The notes: generated by a model not told the origin, from the sequence alone. Positions 10,340 to 20,208 are shown, counted from the first letter of the stretch. The stretch is DNA of 64,000 bases from Phycisphaerae bacterium (GCA_028285035.1 JANQQF010000155.1:124001-188000); one strand, 5' to 3'. Translations and numbers: made by a program.

Positions 10340-11371
10340 TCATTTCACCGGCACGGGCACGGAACGGAGGACTGAGTCCAACACAGATCGAGCGAGTTCG
10401 GGTGAGTGTTCGTGGGTGATGAGGCGATGGGCGAGAACACCCTTGGCCACCGCCTTGATATCATCTGGTATGACAAAATGACGTTGATTGATGACTGCTA
10501 TTGCCTGCGCCGCCCTTTGCAAAGCGACAGCTCCACGAGGACTGATCCCCAACAGCACATCAGGATGGGATCGAGTGGCCGATGCAATTTTGACCATGTA
10601 CTCCTTTAAGGAGCGTACAACGCTCACCGTTTGGACAAATTTTTGCAGGCCCACAATACTCTCCGGAGATAGAACAGGACGAATTTGGCTCAACGGACTG
10701 CCATGTTCTTCCCGCTCCAAGATGAGAACCTCATCCTCAAAGCCAGGATAGCCTAAATCAAGCGAAATCAAGAAGCGATCTAGCTGGGCTTCAGGCAAGG
10801 GGTAAGTGCCTGACATCTCAACCGGATTTTGGGTGGCGATCAAGAAAAAGGGGGCTTGTAGTGTGTGCTGCTGACCATCAACGGTGACTTGCCCTTCAGC
10901 CATACTTTCCAACAAGCTCGACTGCGTTCGGGGTGTCGCCCGATTGATTTCATCAACCAGAACAAATTGGGCAAAGATTGGCCCCGGCATAAATTTAAAC
11001 GTCTGTTCTTGCTGATTGTAGATTGAGGTCCCTGTAATGTCACTGGGGAGTAAATCTGGCGTACATTGAATCCGTTTGAAACTAGCACTGACCGAACCGG
11101 CCAACGCTTTAGCCACCAACGTTTTTCCGATACCTGGCACATCCTCCAACAAAAGATGACCCTGGGCCAGTAATGTAGTCAGAATGAGGGTCAAGGATTC
11201 AGAAGAAACGACTGCTGCTTGCTGTACACTGTTCTGTAGTTTTTGGATTAATGCGGCTGCTTTTTCGACCTTTTGGTCGGCTGAAACATTATTGGTTGAC
11301 CCAATCTGCTGTGTTGGGATATTTGGGTTCGTCGTTGTCCGAGACAGGGGTTTAAGCGTTTGCTTTGCCAT
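10340..11371 (-). CDS. MoxR-family AAA+ ATPase
   Basis: 343 aa. Walker A is in LLLEDVPGIGKTLVAKALAG near residues 74-93. Walker B is in FVLVDEINRATPRTQSSLLE near 136, and sensor 1 is FFLIATQNP. The C-terminal lid contains SPRGAVALQRAAQA. The ATG 11371 follows GGAG at correct spacing. MoxR proteins are chaperone-like ATPases acting with vWA or DUF58 proteins, and here the DUF58 and transglutaminase genes follow directly. The first 40 residues are low-complexity and Asn/Thr/Gln-rich, so the true domain begins near residue 30. Two palindromes in the upstream region (11434-11448 and 11471-11512) could be control sites. Confidence 0.95.
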   Translation of the reverse strand: MAKQTLKPLSRTTTNPNIPTQQIGSTNNVSADQKVEKAAALIQKLQNSVQQAAVVSSESLTLILTTLLAQGHLLLEDVPGIGKTLVAKALAGSVSASFKRIQCTPDLLPSDITGTSIYNQQEQTFKFMPGPIFAQFVLVDEINRATPRTQSSLLESMAEGQVTVDGQQHTLQAPFFLIATQNPVEMSGTYPLPEAQLDRFLISLDLGYPGFEDEVLILEREEHGSPLSQIRPVLSPESIVGLQKFVQTVSVVRSLKEYMVKIASATRSHPDVLLGISPRGAVALQRAAQAIAVINQRHFVIPDDIKAVAKGVLAHRLITHEHSPELARSVLDSVLRSVPVPVK

Positions 11372-11433
11372 ACAAGCTCCATCTGTAAATCAAGTGTGAT
11401 ATCCATGATAATGTGTTTTGGGAAAATTGGCTT

Positions 11434-11448
11434 GGTCAAAGTTTGACC
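11434..11448. promoter_or_regulatory. 15-bp palindrome GGTCAAA-G-TTTGACC upstream of moxR
   Basis: A perfect 7-bp dyad with one central base, 63 bases upstream of the moxR start. It has the size and symmetry of a dimeric regulator's operator. The regulator is unknown. Confidence 0.4.
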
Positions 11449-11470
11449 GAAGCTTGACTAAGTTCTGACC

Positions 11471-11512
11471 TGTGTCACAGTTTCCTGCTCTCTAACTATA
11501 AACTGTGACACA
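11471..11512. repeat. 13-bp inverted repeat between rarA and moxR
   Basis: TGTGTCACAGTTT at 11471-11483 is the exact reverse complement of 11500-11512, with a 16-base loop. Neither side carries a U-run, so it is a poor intrinsic terminator in either direction. Each arm also holds a smaller palindrome, CTGTGTCACAG. It could be an operator pair for moxR or an RNA hairpin closing the rarA message. Confidence 0.5.
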
Positions 11513-11558
11513 CTTAACTATAGCCGCTGTAGGGGTGGGGGTCAACCTTTGAGGAAGG

Positions 11559-13802
11559 TTACTTTTGAACCATCACATAGGCAATGGTTGATTGCCAGGG
11601 AACAACCTGACCCAACAACTGATGTTCAAAGCGGGCCTTGAGTTGTCCCAGTTCATCGGGAGTAAGTTGGGCTTCAGAATGATTGAGGAGATGTTGGGCA
11701 AAGGTCGGACGACCAGAGGCACTTTCAATGGTAAACCAGCGATCGATTTGATCCTGGCTAATGCGGAGCTGCGCTTCGGAGGTATCGAGGTTGACTTCAG
11801 CAGAAGCCCTGATATCGGTTAAAATGTTGGTCAATTCAATTTCACTCCAATTGACCATTGAGTCCTCATCATTTTGGTAAATTGCCTCTTCGGCAAGTTG
11901 AATGCGTTGCGCTAAATCTTCTGACATAGCGCTAAAATCAATCAATTGGGACAACCGTTGCGTATACCGTGGCACGACTTCAGCCAAAACGAGTTGGCTG
12001 CCTGATTTCAATAGCTCAAGCAGCGTCTGAATAGCGGCCGTTTTGTCAGGTAGCCGAGTCAAACAGTTACGACCGATGATGAGATCGAACTTGATCTCTT
12101 CGGTCTGCTCGACTTGTTGGGCGATCAAATCAGGCAAATCAAGTAGTGTCCCAGCCAGCACCACCGGCTGCTCCAACACATCCAGATTCTGTCCCTGCTG
12201 TCGCAGCGCGGCAGCCGCCTGCTCAGTTGCGGCCAGACTCCACACGCCACCGACGGGCGCACGTCGCACAGCCTCCCACGTGAGCAGCCCTGTGCCAGGA
12301 TTGGCGTCCAACACCAAATGATGCCGCTCCACCTCGGCCAAGGTGAAGACTCGGTCACGGATATGGGCTAACTGTTGGCCAGTACTGCTCAAGGTCCGTT
12401 GCAACCAACGATTTTGGGTGGCAGGGCCTTTTTTGGCGCGCGGATTATCCCAGGCGAAGCCAGCGTCTGCCTCCAGCATCGCGGCCAGTTGGGCCTCACG
12501 CCGTCGCCCCACCTGGTCACGGATGGTGGCTTCGTAGCCTTGATTGCTGGGATTATAGAAGGCCCGGCCCTGCAAGCTCTCTGGCAAATATTGCTGCTCG
12601 ACCCAATGGTCACGATAAGCGTGGGGGTACAGATAGCCTGCCCCGTGCCCAAAATCTTCAGCATCTCGATTGCCATCTTTCAAATGATCGGGGACTTCGG
12701 CCTCTTTCTCTCGCTCAACCGCCGCCAAGGCATCAAAAAAGGCCATTGTGGTGTTACTTTTTGGGGCGGTGGCCAAGTAGAGGCAGGCCTGACTGAGCGG
12801 AAATCGTCCTTCGGGCATCCCCACATAATCATAAGCCTGCGCTGCCGCGCTGACCACAGGCAGCGCATTGGGATCGGCTAACCCCACATCCTCGCTGGCA
12901 AAAATAAGCATCCGTCGAAAAATGAAGCGTGGATCTTCGCCGGCATAAAGCATTTTGGCCATCCAATACAGGGCCGCATCGGGGTCAGACCCTCGCAGCG
13001 ATTTCACAAAGGCTGAAACGGTATCAAAGTGGGCATCACCGTCTTTGTCATAAAGCACGGCCCGTTGCTGGATCGACTCTTCGGCGACTTCGACAGTGAT
13101 GTTAATCATCCCATACTCGTCGGGGTCGGTGGTCTCAACCGCCAGTTCGATGGCATTCAGCACCGCGCGGGCGTCACCATTAGCCACATTAACCAGATGA
13201 TCGAGGGCCGCCTCCGGTAAATTCACCTTGAGATTGCCATAGCCCCGTTCGGAGTCCCCCAAGGCCTGCCAAACAATATTGCGCAAGTCATTCTCATTGA
13301 GGTCTTGCAACTGAAAAATACGAGAGCGGGAAACGAGAGCCTTGTTCACCTCAAAGTAAGGATTTTCCGTAGTTGCTCCCACCAAAATGACCGTGCCATT
13401 TTCCACGTGGGGCAATAAGGCATCCTGCTGGGCTTTGTTAAACCGGTGCACTTCGTCGATGAAGAGGATCGTTTTCCGACCAAACATCCCCCGTTGATCG
13501 TGAGCCGTAGTAATCGCCTCACGAATATTTTTCACGCCACTGAGCACTGCATTGAGGGCGATGAAATGCGCATTCGTCGTGTTGGCGATGATCCGAGCGA
13601 GGGTCGTTTTGCCAGTGCCAGGCGGGCCGTAAAAAATGATGGAGGATAGCTGATCGGCCTGGATAGCACGCCGGAGAAGACGGCCTGGCCCAACGATGTG
13701 ATCCTGCCCAATGTACTCATCCAGAGTCCGAGGGCGCATTCGAGCCGCTAACGGGGCCTCGGTTTCGATCTGTTTTTCACGGGAATGGTCGAATAAATCC
13801 AT
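11559..13802 (-). CDS. rarA: RarA/MgsA recombination AAA+ ATPase fused to a C-terminal methyltransferase-like domain
   Basis: 747 aa, about 300 longer than a usual RarA (about 440). The N-terminal part is canonical: a RarA N-terminal segment ([19 protein letters not shown]), Walker [15 protein letters not shown] near residue 58, Walker [16 protein letters not shown] near 113, sensor LVGATTENP, and the MgsA C-terminal helical region with [15 protein letters not shown] and PKSNTTMAF. From about residue 465 a second domain starts. [18 protein letters not shown] looks like Rossmann methyltransferase motif I, and [17 protein letters not shown] resembles motif IV. RarA acts at stalled replication forks; the added domain's substrate is unknown. 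The gene is transcribed alone. I see no frameshift at the junction. Confidence 0.92.
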   Translation of the reverse strand: MDLFDHSREKQIETEAPLAARMRPRTLDEYIGQDHIVGPGRLLRRAIQADQLSSIIFYGPPGTGKTTLARIIANTTNAHFIALNAVLSGVKNIREAITTAHDQRGMFGRKTILFIDEVHRFNKAQQDALLPHVENGTVILVGATTENPYFEVNKALVSRSRIFQLQDLNENDLRNIVWQALGDSERGYGNLKVNLPEAALDHLVNVANGDARAVLNAIELAVETTDPDEYGMINITVEVAEESIQQRAVLYDKDGDAHFDTVSAFVKSLRGSDPDAALYWMAKMLYAGEDPRFIFRRMLIFASEDVGLADPNALPVVSAAAQAYDYVGMPEGRFPLSQACLYLATAPKSNTTMAFFDALAAVEREKEAEVPDHLKDGNRDAEDFGHGAGYLYPHAYRDHWVEQQYLPESLQGRAFYNPSNQGYEATIRDQVGRRREAQLAAMLEADAGFAWDNPRAKKGPATQNRWLQRTLSSTGQQLAHIRDRVFTLAEVERHHLVLDANPGTGLLTWEAVRRAPVGGVWSLAATEQAAAALRQQGQNLDVLEQPVVLAGTLLDLPDLIAQQVEQTEEIKFDLIIGRNCLTRLPDKTAAIQTLLELLKSGSQLVLAEVVPRYTQRLSQLIDFSAMSEDLAQRIQLAEEAIYQNDEDSMVNWSEIELTNILTDIRASAEVNLDTSEAQLRISQDQIDRWFTIESASGRPTFAQHLLNHSEAQLTPDELGQLKARFEHQLLGQVVPWQSTIAYVMVQK

Positions 13803-14098
13803 ACCAGATATTGTAGCACAGATTTTCTATTTGAGAGAATTTGGGCAGGGCTGGGGGTCGGATTCGAATCAGGTTATTTGGGGTAAATGCAGCAAAGGGC
13901 AATTCATTCTGTCTGTCTCTTATTACTAAAAGCTCACAGTCACCCTAACTCTAGTTAGATATTTCCCCCAACTTTTAACAGAATTTTTGCTATCCTCTGC
14001 CAGATGAATTTCCAGTAATTTTAGGTTACGCTACAAATGGTCAAGATAGGCCAAAAAGCAAACCCATTCATCACTACAGCATTATATTGGAGGAAATT
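13803..14098. other. Divergent intergenic region
   Basis: About 296 bases between rarA and the exported protein gene. It presumably carries both promoters. I see no strong hairpin, no RNA gene and no supportable reading frame. A TTCGAATC-like stretch near 13863 is not part of a tRNA cloverleaf. Confidence 0.35.
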
Positions 14099-15355
14099 AT
14101 GTCTGAACAACCTGAGTTTGACCATGATGTTAAAACACGTCGTTCTGGAAAGTGGCGTCGCTACCAGCTAGCGATGATCAGTCTTTGCGTCTTGGTCATT
14201 ATTTCAATCAGTTGTAATATCAACAACCCATTCGTAATCTTAACCATTAAACACATTATCGGGCCTGAGTTTCTCAGTTTTATTACAAACACAGGTAAAC
14301 CTCAAGAACTCTTTGTTTTTCACGAATTTGTCCCTGAAGAAGACACTACCCTAAGCCCAACCAATGTTGGCGGCTCATCAAAATTGAGCAAGTCGACAAA
14401 AGTTGGTTTGGTGGAGGTTGAAGGCAGTGTTGATCTCAGCCAACTGGAGGCGAACGGATATCTGGCCATTAAAGTGCCGCACGCCCCACCCACTTTCACG
14501 GTGAGTTCAATGATGACCCCCACTGTCCAGTTTATCTATCGGACCATCCCAACCGGCACTCAAATCACCGAGATGATCACCATCACCCGCCGCAATGAGT
14601 ATACGCCGACGGTGAATGAGGCAATGCCTATTGCCGATGGGCAGTCTCATTGGGAAACGTGGTGGCTCCCCGATGGTAATACCTTTCCCTTACCTACAGA
14701 AGCCTTTGAAATCCGTCGGGCTGATTTGCCGTTCCAAATTCGGTACACGATTGATTTTGGTGATGGTACACATTCCAGATCCTGTCAGGGCTGCGTGTTA
14801 GAGTATTATCTTTACAATGGCTTTAATTTTATTGGCCCGCTAAAATTCCCGATCCTTATCGACGGAGCTGGGGGACCAAGCCAGGAACCAATGGCCATAT
14901 TTGATCATTGTAAGCAAGGTTTGGGCTTTGAGACCTCATTTATTCCGATTACACCGACCATTCCCTATACCCACGAGCATTGTCTGACCAATCGGGATAC
15001 AATGACCCGCACCTTCGCCCTCGAATTCTCATCATCAGAGGATCGGTCTTACACAATCTTTACCCAAGCTGAGGGGGGATCAATTACGCCGCTGATGGGT
15101 AATGAGGTTGAGGTGCCACCCAATGGTCTGTCTAACTTTAGCAAAACTGGCGTCCGCATTATGGCCGTACACACGCCAACGATTACTATTTCGGACACCA
15201 CTCGGGAAATATTCACGATTAAGGCGACTTCAAAAGTTAGTCCAGAAGTCATAGCCGAAGCCGTCAGTATGGCCTTTGGACCGCAGTATATTTTGAACGA
15301 GGCCCTGAATAGTGGCAATATCTCAGTCTACTTGCCCGCGGTATTGAAACCATAA
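14099..15355 (+). CDS. Exported or membrane-anchored protein of unknown function
   Basis: About 418 aa. ATG 14099 is chosen because GGAGG at 14089-14093 precedes it at good spacing; a TTG at 14087 is in frame but overlaps that site. A basic stretch (KTRRSGKWRR) precedes a hydrophobic segment LAMISLCVLVIISISC near residues 24-40, so the protein is exported. The Cys gives a possible but imperfect lipobox. The rest is beta-rich, with phrases typical of bacterial surface repeats (TITRRNEYTPTV, YTIDFGDGTHSRSC; the latter resembles a PKD-like strand). I do not recognise a family. The gene stands alone, converging on the hydrolase at 15362 with six bases between them. Confidence 0.75.
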   Translation: MSEQPEFDHDVKTRRSGKWRRYQLAMISLCVLVIISISCNINNPFVILTIKHIIGPEFLSFITNTGKPQELFVFHEFVPEEDTTLSPTNVGGSSKLSKSTKVGLVEVEGSVDLSQLEANGYLAIKVPHAPPTFTVSSMMTPTVQFIYRTIPTGTQITEMITITRRNEYTPTVNEAMPIADGQSHWETWWLPDGNTFPLPTEAFEIRRADLPFQIRYTIDFGDGTHSRSCQGCVLEYYLYNGFNFIGPLKFPILIDGAGGPSQEPMAIFDHCKQGLGFETSFIPITPTIPYTHEHCLTNRDTMTRTFALEFSSSEDRSYTIFTQAEGGSITPLMGNEVEVPPNGLSNFSKTGVRIMAVHTPTITISDTTREIFTIKATSKVSPEVIAEAVSMAFGPQYILNEALNSGNISVYLPAVLKP

Positions 15356-15361
15356 GGGGAT

Positions 15362-16519
15362 TTACGGGTTGCGTTTCAACCACGCCTGAATATCGGCTAA
15401 CACAGCATCGACTTGGGAAAAGAAAAGGAAGTGATCTTCATTGGGGTAGATGATTTTTGTGAGATCAACTTCGTTGTTTTCCAAAACGGTAATCCGATTT
15501 TGAATAAATTCGATGGGAATGCGTCGATCCGTTTCCCCCGTGATGAGGAGAATGGGCCGCTGACGCCAATGGGTCAGAAACGGATCGACATCCACCAAAC
15601 GGGTAGGCATCACTGGGGAGAGATAAATCAATCCCCGAAAACGATCCGCGTGATTCTTGCCCAGTTGTGAGGTGACAATGCCACCATTTGACAAACCCAT
15701 TGCATAGATTCGTTCGGAGTCGAGGTCGACCTGTGTTGAAGCGTGATCCAGGGCAGACAAGGCCGCCCCCATACTTTGCTCAGCCGGTCGCCAATTGCCA
15801 AAGCCATAGCTGGGGGCGATGATGACCACCCCCTCGGCTTCGGCAAGCTGAGCCATCAGCCACATATAGCCCTTGAAATTTCCCCCGCTGCCGTGCAAAA
15901 ATACAATGGCCGGTAGCGGGGTATCGGGGCGATTTTTTGGAATGTACAAATAGTAATGGCCAACATCATAGGTTTGAGCAAACAACTCTGCATAGGCCCA
16001 GCCCATCACTGAACCGAGGGCCTGAAAATCTGGATCAGCCTCCATCTCTTCATAAATATCAATGGTCAATCCTGCCAACTGTTTGGCCTGACTATTTGTT
16101 AGGATTGGGTCAATCGCGGGCATCAGCAGAAAGCCAAGATTGAATTGCTCAATCTCGGGGACAATGTTCGCCAGGCGATAACGGGGAAAGGTTGTATTTT
16201 GGGTAAATTGATGTTGGATGGGGGATGAAGCTGAAGGTTGGCCTGAGGGGGTATTGATGATCGCGAATACACTTAGGCCAAAGAGTAGAGCAATGAGGCT
16301 AACGGCCACTCGCTGAACAACGGGCCGGGCTGAAGATACAAAATAGGCGAGACTTACGGTCGGGATCAACATAATCGAAATCAAGCCAAGCCAAGCAAAA
16401 GCAACGCCGACCCAAGTTACCGCATTGAAAAGAAGCCACAGGGAAACAGGCCCGATGAGAAAAAGAAATGCAAAATAAGGGGTGATGAGCAGCGTGATAA
16501 TGAGCAAGCGACGAATCAT
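15362..16519 (-). CDS. Membrane-anchored alpha/beta hydrolase (dienelactone-hydrolase-like)
   Basis: About 385 aa. The first 100 residues hold three or four membrane helices. The hydrolase domain follows: oxyanion motif VFLHGSGGNFKGYMW, nucleophile elbow MGLSNGGIV (Ser), acid in ITGETDRRIP (Asp) and catalytic His in NEDHFLFF. The class is esterase/peptidase-like and the substrate is unknown. The start is ATG 16519 or the GTG at 16525 that overlaps the RCK gene's stop. Overlap with the upstream RCK gene suggests one operon with the potassium channel genes; no functional link is evident. Confidence 0.85.
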   Translation of the reverse strand: MIRRLLIITLLITPYFAFLFLIGPVSLWLLFNAVTWVGVAFAWLGLISIMLIPTVSLAYFVSSARPVVQRVAVSLIALLFGLSVFAIINTPSGQPSASSPIQHQFTQNTTFPRYRLANIVPEIEQFNLGFLLMPAIDPILTNSQAKQLAGLTIDIYEEMEADPDFQALGSVMGWAYAELFAQTYDVGHYYLYIPKNRPDTPLPAIVFLHGSGGNFKGYMWLMAQLAEAEGVVIIAPSYGFGNWRPAEQSMGAALSALDHASTQVDLDSERIYAMGLSNGGIVTSQLGKNHADRFRGLIYLSPVMPTRLVDVDPFLTHWRQRPILLITGETDRRIPIEFIQNRITVLENNEVDLTKIIYPNEDHFLFFSQVDAVLADIQAWLKRNP

Positions 16520-16521
16520 TG

Positions 16522-17355
16522 TCACATATTTATCCCGCGCGCCGTATCCACTTCTCGTTGGGTGCCGATAACAACTAGAACGTCATCACGACCAAGTAGC
16601 GTTTCACCTTTAGGGGCAAAATGATAGCTGAGTCGGGTCTTCACGTATTGATCCCCTATCTTGGTTTTTTGGTTTGGCTTGATGGCAACAACGAGCAACC
16701 CTGTATGTTTGCCGATGTCCTTAACACGCAGCGCCGACTTACCACCATCCGTCCCATCGGTCTCAAGTAATGATTGCACGGCGGGCATTTGTATCTCGGA
16801 GGCCGGTATTTCCGTAAACTCCAATTTTCGACTACGCCCCTTGTTGTGTACCATCTGATCCAAAAAATCGACAACCTCAGGCCGAATCATCTCCGAGGCA
16901 GCCCGAAGACCACCAATGGCGTGAGTGGAAATCACTTTGTCAGCCCCTGCCTTTAGCAGTTTACCCCGATTAGTACGAATGTCATTGACACGGGTAATAA
17001 TTCGCATCGTGGGGTTCAAGGAGCGCGCGGTCAACACCACAAAAAGGTTGTCCTTGTCATCACCCATTGCCGCAATCAGGCCTTTGGCACGGTCGACCCC
17101 TGCTTTCTCGAGGGTCTCATCTTCAGTTGCGTCTCCTTCGACCGAGTACAGTTGCCCACCCAATTCGTCCATAACCTGTTGCAACCCGTGAATGACTTTA
17201 GGATTTTGTTCAACCACAACAAATGATACATGACGAAGAAAAAACTCTTCCGCAATATGGAAGCCTGTTCGACCTGCCCCGCATAAAATATAATGGTCAC
17301 TTAAAGAATCCACATCTAGCTTTGAGGTGGCCAGTCTATCCGAAAACAGCCCCAT
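16522..17355 (-). CDS. Soluble RCK (TrkA-N/TrkA-C) potassium-channel regulatory subunit
   Basis: 277 aa, no membrane segment. It begins directly with an RCK-N Rossmann fold: DHYILCGAGRTGFHIAEEFF near residues 20-38, then VVVEQNPKV, GDATEDETLEKAGVDRAKGL and DDKDNLFVVLTARSLNP. A TrkA-C-like domain follows (about 185-275), ending GRDDVLVVIGTQREVD. It closely parallels the cytoplasmic half of the channel encoded just upstream; its ATG follows the channel's TAG without a gap (TAGATG). It probably forms a mixed gating ring with that channel and senses NAD(H), nucleotide or cation. It lacks a pore, so cannot conduct alone. Confidence 0.9.
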   Translation of the reverse strand: MGLFSDRLATSKLDVDSLSDHYILCGAGRTGFHIAEEFFLRHVSFVVVEQNPKVIHGLQQVMDELGGQLYSVEGDATEDETLEKAGVDRAKGLIAAMGDDKDNLFVVLTARSLNPTMRIITRVNDIRTNRGKLLKAGADKVISTHAIGGLRAASEMIRPEVVDFLDQMVHNKGRSRKLEFTEIPASEIQMPAVQSLLETDGTDGGKSALRVKDIGKHTGLLVVAIKPNQKTKIGDQYVKTRLSYHFAPKGETLLGRDDVLVVIGTQREVDTARGINM

Positions 17356-19257
17356 CTATGCTTCCCTCCACACCGTCGAGGCCCATTGCTGAAAGATGCT
17401 TTTTGTGAAAACAGTTTTATTAAGTTTCAACCGATCTTCAGGTGTACCAATCACAATCAGGACATCCCCCGGTTGTAATATTGTGCCCCCATCCGGCGTA
17501 TAAATATACGGATCTTCACCATTATCATTCTCTCGTTTAATCGCCACGATCATCAAATCGGTTCGTTGCCCAATATCAAGGATACGAAGTTCCTGATTGT
17601 GCAATCGCTCCAGCAAGGCGGGGCCCTTAATATCATCAATGTGAAGTTCCTCTAAACGAAGCGTTTGCCCAGTCCGACGTTCGGCTTGCAACATCTCATC
17701 CAAAAATGTCACAACCTCCGAATCAAACATTTCAGATACCATTCGGCGGCCACTCACCTCATTGGGCGAAATCACCAAATCGACCCCTGCTTTTTCTAGC
17801 TTTTTACGATTTTTATCGGCATCAACTCGGGAAATAATACGAATATCAGGATTGAGCGAACGACTACTCAACACAATAAAGACATTACTCTTGTCATCAT
17901 TCAATGCAGCAATCAGCCCTTTAGCACGTTCAACCCCAGCCAAACGCAATACCTCGTCTTCAGTGGCATCTCCCTGAATATAAGGCGCATTAACCTCACG
18001 GGACAACGCCTCCAACACCTCGGCAGATTTTTCGATGACGACAAAGGGATGTTTTGATCGATCAAATTCAATCGCGACCTGTTGCCCCATACGCCCCGCC
18101 CCACAAACAATATAGTGGTCATCCAATTGGACAATCTGCTTGTCAACACGATTGCCTTTGAAAAAGCGTTGAAAATTCCCTTCAATGATAAATGTAGCCA
18201 GCGATGATATAGCAAAACCACCAATCCCGATGGCAAACAAGCTGAGGAAAATTGTAAACAGCCGACCTAACGGCGTTGATGGGCTAAAATCACCGTAACC
18301 GATGGTGGTCATCGTGATGATTGTCGCGTAGAGTGCTTCTTCTACCGCCCAATTTTCTAATTGATTATAGCCAATCGTGCCAACCGCTGCGACACCAATA
18401 AACAGGATCAACGCTCGAACAACTTGCATTTGGCTGCCGATTACGCCAGGTAGACGGCTCAGAAAAACCACCAGAAAAATAGTGATAATCACAACAGCAT
18501 ACAGCAAAATGATCGGCGTCCTGATGATGGTGTCAATCGGGGTAAACAACATACCAACAAAAATCGTCCCAAGAAGGATGAGTATTAAACGAACGCCCCA
18601 AATGATCAACGGCGTTAATGGGGTGGATTGATGAAAAGTCGTTTTGGTCTGCACCTCATCATAAACAAAGGCCAGAACTCGTGTCCAAGTGACACCGGAA
18701 TAAAGATGCCAGCCCACCAGACCAAATATCAAGCCATTGCTAACGTCTCGCAGGAGAATAGCCGGTAGTTCAATAGCCTCTGTTGTGTTGGTATGCGTCA
18801 GCCAGCCGAGAAGCATACCAAAAATCACAGCCCCCCATTCAATGCGGCGATTCAGGGAATAGGACTCCGACTCTAGTCCATAGAAGTCATCATTAAATTT
18901 TAAGATTTTGCGATAGGTAGTAATGGTTTGGAGAAAAAAGTGGCGGACGAGGGGGATAACTAATAAGAGATATATGATCTCAATCGAATGCACTAAACTA
19001 CGTCGGATAGCGTCCAAGCTACTGAAGGTGCTAGCAAGTGAACCATCAAAGTAGGCGATCAGCAGATAGATCAAATACAATCCACCGCCAACAGCGAAAC
19101 AAGCTAATGGCCAGGATTTTATACCTGTGGCAGCTAACAGACGTTCCGGTAGAGTCTGCGTTTCTGGTGGTGGTATATCGGTATACCAAGCCATTCTTGT
19201 AAGGAGTTGTTTAAAGGCTCTTGGTTGTGGCTCAGGGGGAGTTGATGACTGAGTCAT
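17356..19257 (-). CDS. Two-helix potassium channel with C-terminal RCK domain
   Basis: 633 aa. Residues 50-260 carry several membrane helices unrelated to the pore module. The pore module follows (about 280-360), with filter TIGYGD at 318-323 between helices LILFIGVAAVGTIG and FTIFLSLFAIGIGGFAI. RCK-N starts at about 380 (HYIVCGAGRMGQQVAIEF) and TrkA-C lies at about 540-620. Known role: K+ flux gated by the cytoplasmic RCK ring. The extra N-terminal membrane region (about 270 residues) is longer than in MthK-type channels. It is the first gene of the channel - RCK - hydrolase run. Confidence 0.92.
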   Translation of the reverse strand: MTQSSTPPEPQPRAFKQLLTRMAWYTDIPPPETQTLPERLLAATGIKSWPLACFAVGGGLYLIYLLIAYFDGSLASTFSSLDAIRRSLVHSIEIIYLLLVIPLVRHFFLQTITTYRKILKFNDDFYGLESESYSLNRRIEWGAVIFGMLLGWLTHTNTTEAIELPAILLRDVSNGLIFGLVGWHLYSGVTWTRVLAFVYDEVQTKTTFHQSTPLTPLIIWGVRLILILLGTIFVGMLFTPIDTIIRTPIILLYAVVIITIFLVVFLSRLPGVIGSQMQVVRALILFIGVAAVGTIGYNQLENWAVEEALYATIITMTTIGYGDFSPSTPLGRLFTIFLSLFAIGIGGFAISSLATFIIEGNFQRFFKGNRVDKQIVQLDDHYIVCGAGRMGQQVAIEFDRSKHPFVVIEKSAEVLEALSREVNAPYIQGDATEDEVLRLAGVERAKGLIAALNDDKSNVFIVLSSRSLNPDIRIISRVDADKNRKKLEKAGVDLVISPNEVSGRRMVSEMFDSEVVTFLDEMLQAERRTGQTLRLEELHIDDIKGPALLERLHNQELRILDIGQRTDLMIVAIKRENDNGEDPYIYTPDGGTILQPGDVLIVIGTPEDRLKLNKTVFTKSIFQQWASTVWREA

Positions 19258-19299
19258 ACATTACCTCATAAAATAGTGACACCGGTTGATGGCTCGTCG

Positions 19300-20208
19300 T
19301 TATATCTGGCAGGGTCTCAATTTTCCCAATCGTTCTTGAGCTTCAATACGCCAATCTTCTCGATAGGCTGGCACCCCAACTTGTTCGAGCAAAAAGCTAG
19401 CTGCAACAGCACCACATAAACCAGCCAGTCGGATATCCTGAGTATTCACCCAACCGGCCAAAAAGCCGCCACAAAAGGCATTTCCCGCTCCCGTTGGATC
19501 AATGACTGTCGTTTCAACGGCCGGGATACGCCACATCTCACCAGTATCGCCTCGATGTACCAGAGCACCATCCGGCCCCTGGCGTAATGCAACAATTTCA
19601 GCCCCATAGGCAACCAAACGCTCAATCAAGGCCAGTGGCTCACCGGGACCAACAAGTGACTCAGCCTCTTTTTGGTTAGGCGAAAAGATTTGGCCAGCTG
19701 AAATTAATTTAACCAATTCCTCTTCAGACAAAGAGCGAAGAGCAGCCCGAAATGGCTCTACACTGACCCAAGCCCCTTGCTCACGCAATTGTCGAATAAA
19801 ATCCAAATCAGGATTTTCCGGGTGAACACCGAGATGAAACGCTTTCGCTTTTTGGTATGTTGACGGCAGTCTATCCCACGTTCGCCCTAACTGCGCCCAA
19901 ATCAGATTTTCTTTCACCCGCCACATCTGAGTCCGACGGCCATCATCTTCACAGACTTGCCACGCTCTAGGGGTCGGCACATCCGGTGTGTGCCTCAATC
20001 CAGATGTGTCAATACCCGCTTGGGTGAGCCAAACGTGAGCTTGTGCGGGTAAGTCCGAACCCACACCGCCAACCAAACCGACAGAATCACTCCAAACCCG
20101 CATCCCAAACGCTGTTTGAGGACCACCGCCCCCCAGCATCCCCATTGCTGTCTGTCCATCGGGAAAAACGATATCATCGATGATCAGCGAAAAAGTAATA
20201 AAATCCAT
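19300..20208 (-). CDS. PfkB-family kinase-like protein with GAGN in place of GAGD
   Basis: 302 aa. The PfkB fold is shown by GMLGGGGPQTAFGMRVW near the N-terminus and VALRQGPDGALV plus DPTGAGNAFCGGFLAG near residues 235-260. In the usual signature (DTxGAGDxF) the Asp after GAG is the catalytic base; here the codon is AAT, Asn. A MAK32-like PfkB subgroup is known to carry such a change, so this may be a different activity or a sugar-binding non-kinase. Its ATG overlaps the nucleoside hydrolase stop (TGATG), so the two are coupled. It is the last gene of the salvage island. Confidence 0.85.
   Translation of the reverse strand: MDFITFSLIIDDIVFPDGQTAMGMLGGGGPQTAFGMRVWSDSVGLVGGVGSDLPAQAHVWLTQAGIDTSGLRHTPDVPTPRAWQVCEDDGRRTQMWRVKENLIWAQLGRTWDRLPSTYQKAKAFHLGVHPENPDLDFIRQLREQGAWVSVEPFRAALRSLSEEELVKLISAGQIFSPNQKEAESLVGPGEPLALIERLVAYGAEIVALRQGPDGALVHRGDTGEMWRIPAVETTVIDPTGAGNAFCGGFLAGWVNTQDIRLAGLCGAVAASFLLEQVGVPAYREDWRIEAQERLGKLRPCQI

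Noticed and set aside
12375..12881. Plus-strand reading frame of 168 codons inside rarA
   Set aside because: It is antisense to a well-conserved gene and has no family resemblance or ribosome site.
13855..13885. tRNA remnant, from GGATTCGAATC
   Set aside because: No acceptor stem, anticodon arm or CCA region surrounds it.
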